From Desulfobacteraceae bacterium (lineage in GTDB: Bacteria; Desulfobacterota; Desulfobacteria; Desulfobacterales; Desulfosalsimonadaceae), in the NCBI GenBank assembly GCA_014237465.1, contig JABZFM010000041.1, positions 1 to 33,536 on the forward strand: DNA of 33,536 nt, in the 5' to 3' direction. This document shows, piece by piece, positions 1 through 8,083 of the stretch; position 1 is the first letter of the stretch, and every line of letters begins with the position of its first letter. Under the pieces are notes generated by a model. That model ran no database searches. It worked only from the letters and a program-made list of their open reading frames with translations, and was not told the origin of the DNA. A program made the translations under genes and the position numbers.

Positions 1-50
1 CCGCTTCATGTTTGCATCCGGCCGTTTGATCATTTTCTGGCATGCGGCCT
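1..50. repeat. 50-bp terminal direct repeat, left copy
   Basis: These 50 bases are identical to the last 50 bases of the window. The minus-strand reading frame that covers them continues in frame through the other copy to a stop codon. This is what a contig closed on itself by a k-mer overlap looks like. Confidence 0.97.
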
Positions 51-699
51 GCTGTTTTTCAGTGGTTGACGGTTTGCCGTACAGGTCCAGACCGTACGCG
101 GAAAAATCCCGGACCATGAAATCAAAGATCTGGTCCAGCAGGTCGTCGTCAATATTTTCCATGGCCGCGCTTTCGATGATCAACTGGCCGTAGGCAATGA
201 TGGTGAAAATTTCGCCCACACACAGAAGAAAGTCAAAATCATTCATCATCTGCTCACCGAGTTCCATGCCCGAAACCATCAGGAATTCTTCATATGCCGT
301 GATCTGTTCCTTGAAGATCTCGATATTCGGCAGGTTTTTTGTCGCGTATGTTTTGCGGAAATCATGGAACTGGGTTTTGGCATATCCGCGGGTTTTCCCC
401 TGCTTAAACAAATAGTCATCATCTTCATTGCCGTTGAGTCTCGGTACTTCTGGAAATTCCTTGGGATTGAACATGTAGCTGGGGATCAGCTTGGCGATCA
501 GCGCCATGTTGACGTGCCGTGTTCCTTCCAGTTTCGGGAAACCCCTGAGTTCCACGACGGCCTGGCTGAAGTAGTTGTCTTTTTCAAATCCCTTGGCCGC
601 AATAATATCCCAGAGCAGTTCATGGACGCGTTCACCCTGGATAGCAACCTTCATTTTTTTTATGCCTTTGTTTTCAAACCATTCAATGGTTTTGAGCAT
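1..699 (-). CDS. Acyl-CoA dehydrogenase, C-terminal portion (runs off the window edge; probably a gene remnant)
   Basis: The frame is open from ATG 699 to the window edge (233 codons). If the ends are joined it continues 21 codons to a TAG at 33424-33426, giving 253 aa. The protein (MLKTIEWFENKGIKKM..., ending ...HVYSLIDAYEMNP) resembles, from memory, the C-terminal region of the roughly 550-600 residue acyl-CoA dehydrogenases of sulfate-reducing fatty-acid oxidisers. The FAD and acyl-CoA binding N-terminal domains are absent. The coding-like frame extends a little upstream of the ATG (to about 765) and then hits a TGA, suggesting 5' truncation rather than a natural start, although GAGAGGT lies upstream of the ATG. 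It is divergent from aprBA. Family assignment is moderate; truncation is likely. Confidence 0.6.
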   Translation of the reverse strand, partial: MLKTIEWFENKGIKKMKVAIQGERVHELLWDIIAAKGFEKDNYFSQAVVELRGFPKLEGTRHVNMALIAKLIPSYMFNPKEFPEVPRLNGNEDDDYLFKQGKTRGYAKTQFHDFRKTYATKNLPNIEIFKEQITAYEEFLMVSGMELGEQMMNDFDFLLCVGEIFTIIAYGQLIIESAAMENIDDDLLDQIFDFMVRDFSAYGLDLYGKPSTTEKQQAACQKMIKRPDANMKR

Positions 700-940
700 G
701 ATTTCTTTTACCTCTCGTCCGGGTAATCCCGGTCCCAATATTTTTTGGGGTTTAATAGGCTGTTGAAATGGTCATTAACATCACAAATCAAGAAGGGTTA
801 AAATTATTCCTTTTTTGTGTTCCCACCGCTATATTTTGTTCCCTTTTTATCTGTCCATGGAAAAGGTATTGAAGTTCAGCCTGTCAAATTTATAGTGTTT
901 TATCAATTTATTATAACTGTTTTGGCCTTAAATAGAAATC

Positions 941-956
941 TGGCATAAATATTGCA
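941..956 (+). promoter_or_regulatory. Sigma-54-like -24/-12 element upstream of aprB
   Basis: TGGCATAAATATTGCA has GG and GC separated by exactly 10 bases and matches TGGCAC-N5-TTGCA except at one position. It points towards aprB, 233 bp downstream. I saw no obvious paired activator site upstream. Chance matches are possible in AT-rich DNA, so this is tentative. Confidence 0.4.
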
Positions 957-1097
957 ATTTTAATTTTTTTTATAATTATCAAATTATGCGGATAAATTAA
1001 AATCCTTTGTTTTAAAAATGGCGTAAAAAAGGATTTATTCGAGGCATACTAATTGAGGACTTGTTCAATTCAATCGTTTGCAACTTTCCAATTAATA

Positions 1098-1138
1098 AGG
1101 AGGTGATAGTAATAAAGTGATAAAATTCATAATACTTT
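1098..1138 (+). other. Orphan strong Shine-Dalgarno with a 7-codon mini-ORF
   Basis: AAGGAGGTGATA, a near-complete complement of the 16S 3' end, precedes a GTG and six more sense codons (VIKFIIL) before TAA. A similar AAAGGAGGTGATGG is the aprA ribosome site. It may be a leader peptide, a ribosome standby site or a relic; it does not serve aprB directly, which has its own AAAGGAGG just before 1189. Confidence 0.35.
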
Positions 1139-1188
1139 AATTTTTAATAACATATAAACAAAAACGATCTAAGGTAAAGGAGGAAACA

Positions 1189-1632
1189 ATGCCTAGTTTT
1201 GTCATTGATGAAAAATGCGATGGTTGTAAGGGGGGGGACAAAACTGCATGCATGTACATCTGCCCCAATGATCTCATGGTGCTAGATGTAGATCGGATGA
1301 AAGCCTATAATTGTGAGCCGGATATGTGCTGGGAATGTTACAACTGTGTAAAAATTTGCCCGACCCAGGCCATTGAGGTTAGAGGTTATGCAGACTTTTG
1401 TCCCTTAGGAGCCAGCGTTGTTCCCATGAGAGGGACCGAAGACATCATGTGGACCGTTAAATTCAGAGGCGGCACGATCAAGCGGTTCAAATTCCCCATC
1501 AGAACCACACCGGAAGGGGAAGCTCACCCCGATGGCGGCTTTGGCGATGGATCGGGCACATTGGATGATCAGCTCCTGTTTACGGAACCGGCATCCTTGA
1601 AAGCCGATAAACTTTGGGCACTTGGAGACTAA
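1189..1632 (+). CDS. aprB: Adenylyl-sulfate (APS) reductase beta subunit
   Basis: This is the electron-transfer subunit of dissimilatory APS reductase, which with AprA reduces APS to sulfite and AMP in the cytoplasm. At 147 aa it is of usual length. The N-terminal ferredoxin domain carries CDGCKGGDKTACMYICP (about residues 10-26) and CWECYNCVKICP (about 46-57) for two [4Fe-4S] clusters. It is followed by the typical AprB tail with FCPLGASVVPMRG and a C-terminal extension that wraps around AprA. The start is set by AAAGGAGGAAAC ahead of the ATG. It lies 15 nt upstream of aprA in one operon. No sat gene lies nearby. Confidence 0.97.
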   Translation: MPSFVIDEKCDGCKGGDKTACMYICPNDLMVLDVDRMKAYNCEPDMCWECYNCVKICPTQAIEVRGYADFCPLGASVVPMRGTEDIMWTVKFRGGTIKRFKFPIRTTPEGEAHPDGGFGDGSGTLDDQLLFTEPASLKADKLWALGD

Positions 1633-1647
1633 AGGAGGTGATGGATT

Positions 1648-3600
1648 ATGCAAGAATTCAAAACAGTAGAGGTAAACACTGATTTTTTGGTTATCGGCGC
1701 AGGAATGGCCGGAGCCGGCGCTGCTGTGGAGGGTGCACATTGGGCCAAAGAAAATAATCTGAAAATTACCGTGGTCGATAAGGCGGCCATGGAGCGAAGC
1801 GGCGCTGTGGGGATGGGCCTTTCTGCCATCAATCAATACCAGGGTGAAAATACCCCTGTGGATTATCTCAGCTATGTCCGTCAGGACCTTATGGGGCTTT
1901 GCAGGGATGATCTGGTCATGGATATTTCCAGGCATGTCAACGGATCAGTCCACATGTTTGAGGGATTCGGACTCCCCATCTGGACAGATGCGGACGGGAA
2001 TTATGTCCATGAGGGCCGGTGGCAGCTTATGATCAATGGTGAATCATACAAGGCCATCGTTGCTGAGGCCGGTAAGAACGCTGTCGGCATGGACAATGTT
2101 ATTGAACGTGTATTTGTACTTCGCCTTCTGCTTGACAAAAACGACAAAAACAAGGTGGCAGGCGCCATCGGGTTCAGCGTGAGAGACCCTGAAATCTACG
2201 TGTTTAAATTTAAGGCATGCATGGTGTGCGCAGGCGGCGCCGTTCATGTCTTCAGGCCGCGGTCAACCGGAGAAGGTCTGGGCAGGGCATGGTATCCGCC
2301 GTGGAACTCGGGATCCAGCTCCTACCTGACCACCACGGCCGGCGCTGAGATGACCTCCCAGGAGGTTGTTTTCATTCCTGGAAGATACAAGGATGCGTAT
2401 GGCCCGGTCGGGGCATGGTTCCTCCTGTTCAAGGCGACGGCAACCGCAGCCACCGGTTTTAACTATATGGGCGAGGGTCTGGCTGAAGGGGGCGAACTTC
2501 ACAACTGGCCGCCCTATGGGGAGGTCAAACCGATCCCCACATGCCTCAGGAACCATCTGATGATGATTGAAATGTTTCAGAAGGGTGACGGCCCCATTTT
2601 TATCCATACGGACAAGGCCATTGCCAAAATTGCTGAAAAAGCGCCGGATCAAAAAGCGTATAAAAAGGAAATGAAAAAGCTTGAGGCCGAGGCATGGGAG
2701 GATTTTCTCGACATGACCATCAGCCAGGCGATTCTCTGGGCCTCAAAGGATGTATTCCCCGAGGAAGGGCCTTCTGAGATCATGCCGTCCGAGCCTTACT
2801 TTATCGGTTCCCACTCCGGCGCTTCCGGAGCCTGGTGCAGTGGTCCCGAAGATATTCAGACCGAGGAATCCAAGAAGGAGTATTTCTGGGGTTACAACCG
2901 TATGACCACGGTCAAGGGTCTGTTTGCAGCCGGTGACGGAGTTGGTGTTTCAAGTCACAAGTTCTCTTCAGGCTCTTTTACCGAAGGACGGATTGCAGCA
3001 AAAGCGGCCATAAAGTACTGCGTGGAGAACCCTGAAATGCCTGAATTTGATCCCGCAGAGGTGGATAAGCTCAAGGAACAGATCGTGTTTCCGCTTAAAC
3101 ACTATGAAGAGCATACAGCTTACACCACACTGGGTACGGCCACAAAAAAATACGATCTGCCGGTGGAAGAGGTCAACCCGAATTATATTACGCCCAAAAT
3201 GGCCATCTTCCGTCTTAACAAGATTATGGATGAATATGTGGCCGGGGTTGGTTCCCAGTATAACTGCAGTGCCATTACGTTAAACATTGGCCTGGATCTG
3301 CTGAAACTCCTCAAGGAGGATCTTTCCAAACTCGCTGCCCGGAATCTCCATGAACTGATGCGGTGCTGGGAGAACGTTCACCGGGTACAGATTGCTGAAG
3401 CCCATACCCGGCACAAACTGTTCCGCGAGGAAACCAGATGGCCCGGGTATTACTACCGCTCGGACTTCAGAAAAATGGATGAGGACAAATGGGGAAAGGT
3501 GTTTGTAAACTCTGTTTACGATGCTGAAAAGGATGAGTTCACAATGCTCACAAAACCCATCATCCATCTTGTGGATATCAAAGAGGTAGTGGGTATGTAA
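1648..3600 (+). CDS. aprA: Adenylyl-sulfate (APS) reductase alpha subunit
   Basis: This is the FAD-containing catalytic subunit (650 aa, near the usual 650-665) that reduces APS to sulfite in dissimilatory sulfate reduction. The N-terminal FAD-binding fold begins TDFLVIGAGMAGAGAAVEGA (about residues 11-30). The central part shows HSGASGAWCSGP and AAGDGVGVSSHKFSSGSF, the FAD/capping region of the fumarate reductase-like family. The C-terminal part contains TRWPGYYYRSDF, a strongly conserved AprA segment. The start has AAAGGAGGTGATGG upstream. In most sulfate reducers qmoABC follows as the electron partner; here a strong terminator and unrelated small genes follow instead. Confidence 0.98.
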   Translation: MQEFKTVEVNTDFLVIGAGMAGAGAAVEGAHWAKENNLKITVVDKAAMERSGAVGMGLSAINQYQGENTPVDYLSYVRQDLMGLCRDDLVMDISRHVNGSVHMFEGFGLPIWTDADGNYVHEGRWQLMINGESYKAIVAEAGKNAVGMDNVIERVFVLRLLLDKNDKNKVAGAIGFSVRDPEIYVFKFKACMVCAGGAVHVFRPRSTGEGLGRAWYPPWNSGSSSYLTTTAGAEMTSQEVVFIPGRYKDAYGPVGAWFLLFKATATAATGFNYMGEGLAEGGELHNWPPYGEVKPIPTCLRNHLMMIEMFQKGDGPIFIHTDKAIAKIAEKAPDQKAYKKEMKKLEAEAWEDFLDMTISQAILWASKDVFPEEGPSEIMPSEPYFIGSHSGASGAWCSGPEDIQTEESKKEYFWGYNRMTTVKGLFAAGDGVGVSSHKFSSGSFTEGRIAAKAAIKYCVENPEMPEFDPAEVDKLKEQIVFPLKHYEEHTAYTTLGTATKKYDLPVEEVNPNYITPKMAIFRLNKIMDEYVAGVGSQYNCSAITLNIGLDLLKLLKEDLSKLAARNLHELMRCWENVHRVQIAEAHTRHKLFREETRWPGYYYRSDFRKMDEDKWGKVFVNSVYDAEKDEFTMLTKPIIHLVDIKEVVGM

Positions 3601-3614
3601 GCCCTGTTAGTCAA

Positions 3615-3654
3615 CCCCAGGCGCCGCATTGTGGCGCCTGGGGATATATTTTTT
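3615..3654 (+). terminator. Rho-independent terminator of aprBA
   Basis: A perfect 11-bp stem (CCCCAGGCGCC / GGCGCCTGGGG) with a 7-nt loop is followed by ATATATTTTTT. It starts 14 nt after the aprA stop, so aprBA appears to be a closed two-gene transcript. Confidence 0.93.
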
Positions 3655-3703
3655 GTGGGTGCGTGCTCGATATTTTCGTCCAGTTAAAAGGAGTTTATCT
3701 AAA

Positions 3704-4051
3704 ATGAAAAACCCGGACGATGAAAAAGTCATTACTGACTTTGTCACAGAAATTTATGCTGCGGTCTTTCCAGTACCGGTCAGCAAAAATTTAATGACAG
3801 AGGTTATTTTGGCTGGCTATAAAAGAGATCCTGACCTGCCTAAAATGCTACAGATCAAGGCGACAGTCGAGACTCATGTAAATGCGGTACCGGATTTGAT
3901 AGCGCTATGCGATGAGATCGTAGATGAACAAGGGGAAATAGAATCTTATCGATTATTAAAGTTTGATAAAGAGGGGATCCATATCCTTAACCCCGACGAC
4001 TTTCGGACGCTGGAACAAAAATTCAAGAATGTTCGGTGGGGCACATGTTGA
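3704..4051 (+). CDS. Hypothetical protein, 115 aa
   Basis: I do not recognise this protein. It starts MKNPDDEKVITDFVTEIYAA and is acidic, soluble and probably alpha-helical, with a single Cys at residue 85-90 and one at the extreme C-terminus (RWGTC). The ATG at 3704 is chosen over an upstream start because AAAGGAG lies 9 nt before it and the upstream alternative overlaps the apr terminator. It sits alone between the apr terminator and a structured intergenic stretch. No membrane segment or signal peptide is seen. Confidence 0.6.
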   Translation: MKNPDDEKVITDFVTEIYAAVFPVPVSKNLMTEVILAGYKRDPDLPKMLQIKATVETHVNAVPDLIALCDEIVDEQGEIESYRLLKFDKEGIHILNPDDFRTLEQKFKNVRWGTC

Positions 4052-4071
4052 TATAGAGCCTTTCTTTACAA

Positions 4072-4142
4072 GATACCTGTGTAATGCCATACAGGTATCC
4101 TCCATGGCAGCCGCATGGGATTGGGCATCTTGTGCGGCTGTC
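4072..4142. other. Two consecutive intergenic hairpins
   Basis: Hairpin 1 has a perfect 9-bp stem, GATACCTGT (4072-4080) with ACAGGTATC (4091-4099). Hairpin 2 pairs GCAGCCGCA (4107-4115) with TGCGGCTGT (4133-4141). There is no long T-run after either. They fill the gap between two small unknown genes and could be a terminator pair or a structured RNA element. Confidence 0.5.
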
Positions 4143-4195
4143 AATTATTGTAACCTTATATTTTTTTATTGGAAATTTTTAACGGACTGAAAATA

Positions 4196-4447
4196 ATGGT
4201 ACAAAAGGGTAAGGGGGATTATAAGAATTGGTTTGACCAGGGGTATAAAAACGGTTATGAATTTGCCAGATCCGAGGCTGTTTACGATGAACTGGCTGTT
4301 GTATATCGGGCCAAGGGAATTCCAACAAATTGGGATATATATCGTGCTGAAATATTAAATAAACACCTGGGGGATAAAAGTTTCGATTTCCAGGCTTATT
4401 CAGCAGGCTTTGCCCGTGCATGCATCGAATTTTTTGAAAAAATATAG
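4196..4447 (+). CDS. Hypothetical protein, 83 aa
   Basis: This is a small soluble protein (MVQKGKGDYKNWFDQGYKNG...) rich in aromatic and charged residues, with no Cys pairs, signal peptide or membrane segment. I do not recognise the family. An upstream TTG at 4169 in the same frame is an alternative start; neither has a strong ribosome site. It precedes the SEC-C protein by 39 nt on the same strand, so the two may be co-transcribed. Confidence 0.5.
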   Translation: MVQKGKGDYKNWFDQGYKNGYEFARSEAVYDELAVVYRAKGIPTNWDIYRAEILNKHLGDKSFDFQAYSAGFARACIEFFEKI

Positions 4448-4486
4448 CTTTGATTGAAAAATTGATTTGACAAAAAAAATATTTTT

Positions 4487-5806
4487 ATGAGTAAATCTAA
4501 TAATTTAAAATATGATACCATGTCGGAAGCAGAGATTGAGCCTGTTTTGGAACTGCTTCAGGGAGGTGATCCGGATGTTATCGCTAAAAAAGCCGGAATC
4601 ACCAAGGAACAGCTTTTGCGGATGCGTGACGATCTGCTTGCTCAAGCTGAGCGTAAGAGGGCTGAATTAACCGATGTGCCGTTGGAAAAAATCGGCAGAA
4701 ATGAACCCTGTCCCTGCGGTTCCGGAAAAAAATACAAGCATTGCTGTTTAAAAAAACATGAGGCGGCCAGGGAGGCTCAAGATCCAAAACAGGCGAAAAA
4801 TTTACGAGCAACGGAAAAGGAGCAAGAGCAGCTTATCAAGCGCATCGACAAAGCCTTTGGCCTGCTAAGCGCCAATCAATCTGCCGAAGCGATCCGACTT
4901 GCATCGAATCTGGTTAGCAACTACCCGAATGAAGACAGGCTTCATGATATCGTGGTAACCGGTCATTTATATGAGGGTGAGTGCAAGGAGGCGATCGAAA
5001 TCTGCAGACGCAGGCTGGAGATCGCTGAATCGGAAAAATCCTATTTTATCGAACACGGGCGCTACCGGGATGCAGAAATAGATAAGCCATCGTTATCCTA
5101 CTACTACCCTCCACTGACCTGGCTGCAAAAATATTGGATTGCCTTAAAGGCCAAGGATTATAAAGCCATTTATCCTGAGACGGTAAACACAGACATTGTC
5201 GCGTTTGTAAAAAAGCTTCAAACAGCGGATGATCCAAATATTTTTCCTAAAGAACATTCACAAGGCCTTGAATCGCGACGCAATGCACTAAAGAAAACAC
5301 TGGACAAACTTAAGGAAACAGGCCCTGAGATTATACCGTATCTCCTGCCATTGGCATATAAATACTCCTGGGCAGGTATTTTTGTACCTGAAATTCTCTC
5401 TTCTTACAAAACAGACCTTTCAACCCGGGCCCTTATTGACATATCCATGTTCGGTTTTGCCTATGCATCCGGGGCCAGCCTCCATTACCTGGAAAAGCTG
5501 GGGGAAGCAGCCATCCCTTATATTGAGGATGCCTTTTCTACTGATAAAACATTTGATCCCATAAAAACAGGCATTGTATCAGTGCTTGGAAATATTCAAG
5601 TTCCAGCCTCTTATGAGCTGCTTATCCACCTTCTTGAGTATGAGAGTTCTCATGTCGTCAACTGGGCAGGAAATGCTTTGGGCAAATTTAATAACGTCGA
5701 CGCTCTGCCGGCTATGATTGCTGCAAATCAAAGAATCGGGGGTGAAAAAATGATCGATACGGCGATCCAGAAATTAAAAGACATGCAGGATGAATCGGCG
5801 CATTAA
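4487..5806 (+). CDS. SEC-C metal-binding motif protein with helical repeats
   Basis: 439 aa. A SEC-C zinc-binding motif, EPCPCGSGKKYKHCC, lies at about residues 74-88, after a short N-terminal helical domain. It is the same motif found at the SecA C-terminus and in many stand-alone proteins of unknown role. The rest is alpha-helical. Residues about 110-260 look TPR-like (NYPNEDRLHDIVVTGHLYEG), and the C-terminal third looks HEAT-like (LEKLGEAAIPYIEDAF; SVLGNIQVPASYELLIHLLE; WAGNALGKFNNVDALPAM). It is probably a scaffold or nucleic-acid/ribosome-associated protein, but its function is not known. It has no signal peptide. Confidence 0.75.
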   Translation: MSKSNNLKYDTMSEAEIEPVLELLQGGDPDVIAKKAGITKEQLLRMRDDLLAQAERKRAELTDVPLEKIGRNEPCPCGSGKKYKHCCLKKHEAAREAQDPKQAKNLRATEKEQEQLIKRIDKAFGLLSANQSAEAIRLASNLVSNYPNEDRLHDIVVTGHLYEGECKEAIEICRRRLEIAESEKSYFIEHGRYRDAEIDKPSLSYYYPPLTWLQKYWIALKAKDYKAIYPETVNTDIVAFVKKLQTADDPNIFPKEHSQGLESRRNALKKTLDKLKETGPEIIPYLLPLAYKYSWAGIFVPEILSSYKTDLSTRALIDISMFGFAYASGASLHYLEKLGEAAIPYIEDAFSTDKTFDPIKTGIVSVLGNIQVPASYELLIHLLEYESSHVVNWAGNALGKFNNVDALPAMIAANQRIGGEKMIDTAIQKLKDMQDESAH

Positions 5807-5833
5807 AATGTGAAGTTATTTTTGAGCGAGCCT

Positions 5834-6088
5834 TTAGCCTTCACCTGCAAGTTTGACCTTGAATCCTGAAAATTGGGAGGATTTTTTGATATAATTTTTA
5901 ACCATGTTAAGGGTGGCTTCATTGTCACAGACGATTTGACGGCAATGACACTCTCTGTTGCATTTATCACAGAAGTAATCTTCATTAAGGGCCTGGCCGC
6001 AGGCGCAATAGGGTCCCATAACCAGCGAACCCTTTTCCAGGGTCGCCTTATAGTGATCGCGGATAAGATCCTCCTTTTCTATAGTCAT
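5834..6088 (-). CDS. Small cysteine-rich zinc-ribbon protein, 84 aa
   Basis: The middle of the protein carries CACGQ, CDKC and CHCRQIVC, seven Cys in about 30 residues, which probably bind one or two zinc ions. The C-terminal helix follows (DNEATLNMVKNYIKK). It starts MTIEKEDLIRDHYKATLEKG, with AAGGACAG upstream of the ATG. I recognise no named family. It is convergent with the SEC-C gene and divergent from the next small zinc-ribbon gene. Confidence 0.65.
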   Translation of the reverse strand: MTIEKEDLIRDHYKATLEKGSLVMGPYCACGQALNEDYFCDKCNRECHCRQIVCDNEATLNMVKNYIKKSSQFSGFKVKLAGEG

Positions 6089-6244
6089 GATCTGTCCTTT
6101 CTTCTATGATCAACTATACATATATATGCTTTATGCCCTGACAATTTCAAGTGATAATTTCAAGTCGATTTTTTCAATCACTCGTTATATAATAATTATC
6201 TGATCATGCCGACTGGCTATTTTTAAAGGAAGCGAAATAAAAAG

Positions 6245-6511
6245 ATGGCAGAAAAAAAAGCACCGCTGTGTCCCCATTGCGGACAGGAAATGAAAAAATG
6301 GAGGGTTCCCATTGCCTCTACCTGGCCCAATGAATTTTTTTATGTTTGTTTTAACGATGAATGCCCCTATTTTGTTCAAGGTTGGGAACGGATGTGGGAA
6401 CAACAAGCCACCCGGGCATCGTATCGCTGCCGCATAGATCCTGATACCGGCAAATCCGCACCTCTACCGGTATGGTCATACGACGCTTTGAAAGACGATA
6501 TTATTGAGTAA
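6245..6511 (+). CDS. Small zinc-ribbon protein, 88 aa
   Basis: CPHCGQEMKKW near the N-terminus and CFNDECPYF about 25 residues later form a classical two-knuckle zinc ribbon. The rest is short, soluble and aromatic-rich (WERMWEQQATRASYRC). The start has AAGGAAGCG upstream. It looks like an Ogr/Delta-type or generic regulatory zinc finger, but no target can be named. Confidence 0.65.
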   Translation: MAEKKAPLCPHCGQEMKKWRVPIASTWPNEFFYVCFNDECPYFVQGWERMWEQQATRASYRCRIDPDTGKSAPLPVWSYDALKDDIIE

Positions 6512-6536
6512 TAGAAAACGCCGGGCATTATGCGCG

Positions 6537-7289
6537 TTAATGGCGTCTAATTGAAAGGGTCTTTTCACCAAAAAGAGCAAAATTCAACCACCGGGAGCCG
6601 AACTTCATGAGTTCAACATCATCGGTTTTAATACGGCAGATTTGATCCGGATCAACCTCAAACCGTTTCATAAAGGTTGATTTGAAAATAAAATTTTTAA
6701 ATTCGTCCAAGTTATAACAGCCCATATAAAACATCTGCATCTGATTAGGGGTTAAGCTTTTTATACGTCGGAAGTTTTTACCTGTCACAATATCCATAAA
6801 AAAATCGTTCATCGTATTGTATTCATCAAGCCCCTGATCCTTGATCCAATCTTGAATCAGCCATTCTTTAGGTTCATTAAATCCAAGACAGTGCGGCTCT
6901 TTGATAATGAAAAAAAAATCATCGGATTTTTTTCTTTCTCGAATCTTAGAGGCCGCCCGCCCCAGAGGGTAGATCCGGCACGCTCCAGGTCGATCTTCAT
7001 AAACCGTGCAACCGTTTACGCTTACAAATGGACACCTTTGTTTTTTATCATTGTTCATTTTCAGCAAAACAATAGGAAACCCATAGCCTTTATCAATAGA
7101 GGTGTTTGTATATTTTTTTAAAAAATCCTCTGAGGGCAGGCCCAGCCGTGTTCTTAGGCGGATGACATCATAAGGGGTGAGCACAAGGTTCAAATTGGCA
7201 CAGCAGGCTGTAAAACAAGACAGGTTCTTATGGCATGCAAATCTGAACCTGTCGCTGGTAAGCGGTTGCGACAGCATGTCGTTGTTCAT
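6537..7289 (-). CDS. YkgJ-family cysteine-cluster protein (paralogue 2)
   Basis: 250 aa. The N-terminal part shows ACHKNLSCFTACCANLNLVLTP and then CPFVSVNGCTVYEDRPGACR, the cysteine cluster of the YkgJ/UPF0153 family, thought to bind zinc or an iron-sulfur centre. The C-terminal half is a family-specific helical region ending in KFGSRWLNFALFGE. The start codon overlaps the stop of the upstream paralogue by 4 nt (ATGA), so it is translationally coupled. It is the last gene of an operon with a sigma-54 activator. Its biochemical role is unknown. Confidence 0.85.
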   Translation of the reverse strand: MNNDMLSQPLTSDRFRFACHKNLSCFTACCANLNLVLTPYDVIRLRTRLGLPSEDFLKKYTNTSIDKGYGFPIVLLKMNNDKKQRCPFVSVNGCTVYEDRPGACRIYPLGRAASKIRERKKSDDFFFIIKEPHCLGFNEPKEWLIQDWIKDQGLDEYNTMNDFFMDIVTGKNFRRIKSLTPNQMQMFYMGCYNLDEFKNFIFKSTFMKRFEVDPDQICRIKTDDVELMKFGSRWLNFALFGEKTLSIRRH

Positions 7290-8083
7290 TTAATGCCTAA
7301 CTTCTGTTTTTTTGCTTTGATTACTTCCGGCCTTATTTTAAGTCCCTGTTGTCCGAGCAGTCCGTATTCAAGCCATTTCATGGCAAAATGATAGAGTTCA
7401 ACGTCATCTTCTTTTATTTTTTCCACCACTTCCGGTTCTAATTCAAAGCGCTTCAGAAATGTACTTTCCAGCACAAAACGTCTAAACCGATCCAGATCAT
7501 AGCAGGCCATATAATACATTTCCTGGATCTTTTTGTTCGTAATCTTATTATGGCTAACGAATTCGTTTGTGGTAATTTTTTTAAACGGCGCTTCCATCTG
7601 CTGATAAACGGAAACTCCCTGTTCTTCAATCCAATCTGCTAAAGTTAAGACTCTGTCTGCTTCGAGACCGAGACAAAAAGTGACATCCATAACAGAATAA
7701 TATTCTTTTCCCGCTGTTTCGGTTATTTTGGTGCTTTCGGGTTGCAGGGGGTATATGCGGCAGGGCCAGGGACGATCCGGATAAATCATGCAGCCGCGCT
7801 TCGTCACGAAGGGGCAGTTTTTTTCATCGTCATCCTTCATTTTAAGAATAACGACCGGAAGACCTGTGTCGCCGATTATCGTCACTGTATAATCAGCTAA
7901 AAACTTTTCTGAAGATATATGAAGGCCGTTTTTCATGCGAAGGATATCATAAGGCGTTAGAACGATAGTGATATCGCGGCAACATCGGGTATAACACTTA
8001 AGGCTTTGACGGCACTCAAATCGGAAGTCGTTTTCCAGGGTTAATACGGTTAAACCTTGTTTTTGCCTGTTTTTTTTTATCAT
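7286..8083 (-). CDS. YkgJ-family cysteine-cluster protein (paralogue 1)
   Basis: 265 aa, clearly homologous along its length to the next gene. The cluster is CRQSLKCYTRCCRDITIVLTP, then CPFVTKRGCMIYPDRPWPCR. The C-terminus ends in HFAMKWLEYGLLGQQGLKIR. It overlaps the upstream sigma-54 activator gene by 4 nt, so all three genes are one transcript. Such proteins are putative zinc- or iron-chelating proteins without an assigned reaction. The tandem duplication suggests two related partners or substrates. Confidence 0.85.
   Translation of the reverse strand: MIKKNRQKQGLTVLTLENDFRFECRQSLKCYTRCCRDITIVLTPYDILRMKNGLHISSEKFLADYTVTIIGDTGLPVVILKMKDDDEKNCPFVTKRGCMIYPDRPWPCRIYPLQPESTKITETAGKEYYSVMDVTFCLGLEADRVLTLADWIEEQGVSVYQQMEAPFKKITTNEFVSHNKITNKKIQEMYYMACYDLDRFRRFVLESTFLKRFELEPEVVEKIKEDDVELYHFAMKWLEYGLLGQQGLKIRPEVIKAKKQKLGIK

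Larger units (their letters stand above)
700..1188. other. Long AT-rich leader/intergenic region upstream of aprBA
   Basis: There is no convincing gene between the acyl-CoA dehydrogenase remnant and aprB. The region is very AT-rich. It holds a sigma-54-like element at 941-956 and an orphan perfect Shine-Dalgarno sequence near 1098. The transcript leader of aprB would be more than 200 nt if the sigma-54-like site is used. Confidence 0.7.

Noticed and set aside
771-773. In-frame TGA upstream of the acyl-CoA dehydrogenase fragment as a second selenocysteine codon
   Set aside because: The sequence beyond it does not look like acyl-CoA dehydrogenase, no Cys is expected there, and I saw no SECIS-like hairpin; it marks the limit of the remnant.
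1405-1935. Antisense open frame across aprB/aprA
   Set aside because: It is a shadow of strongly conserved aprBA coding sequence with no ribosome site or recognisable protein.
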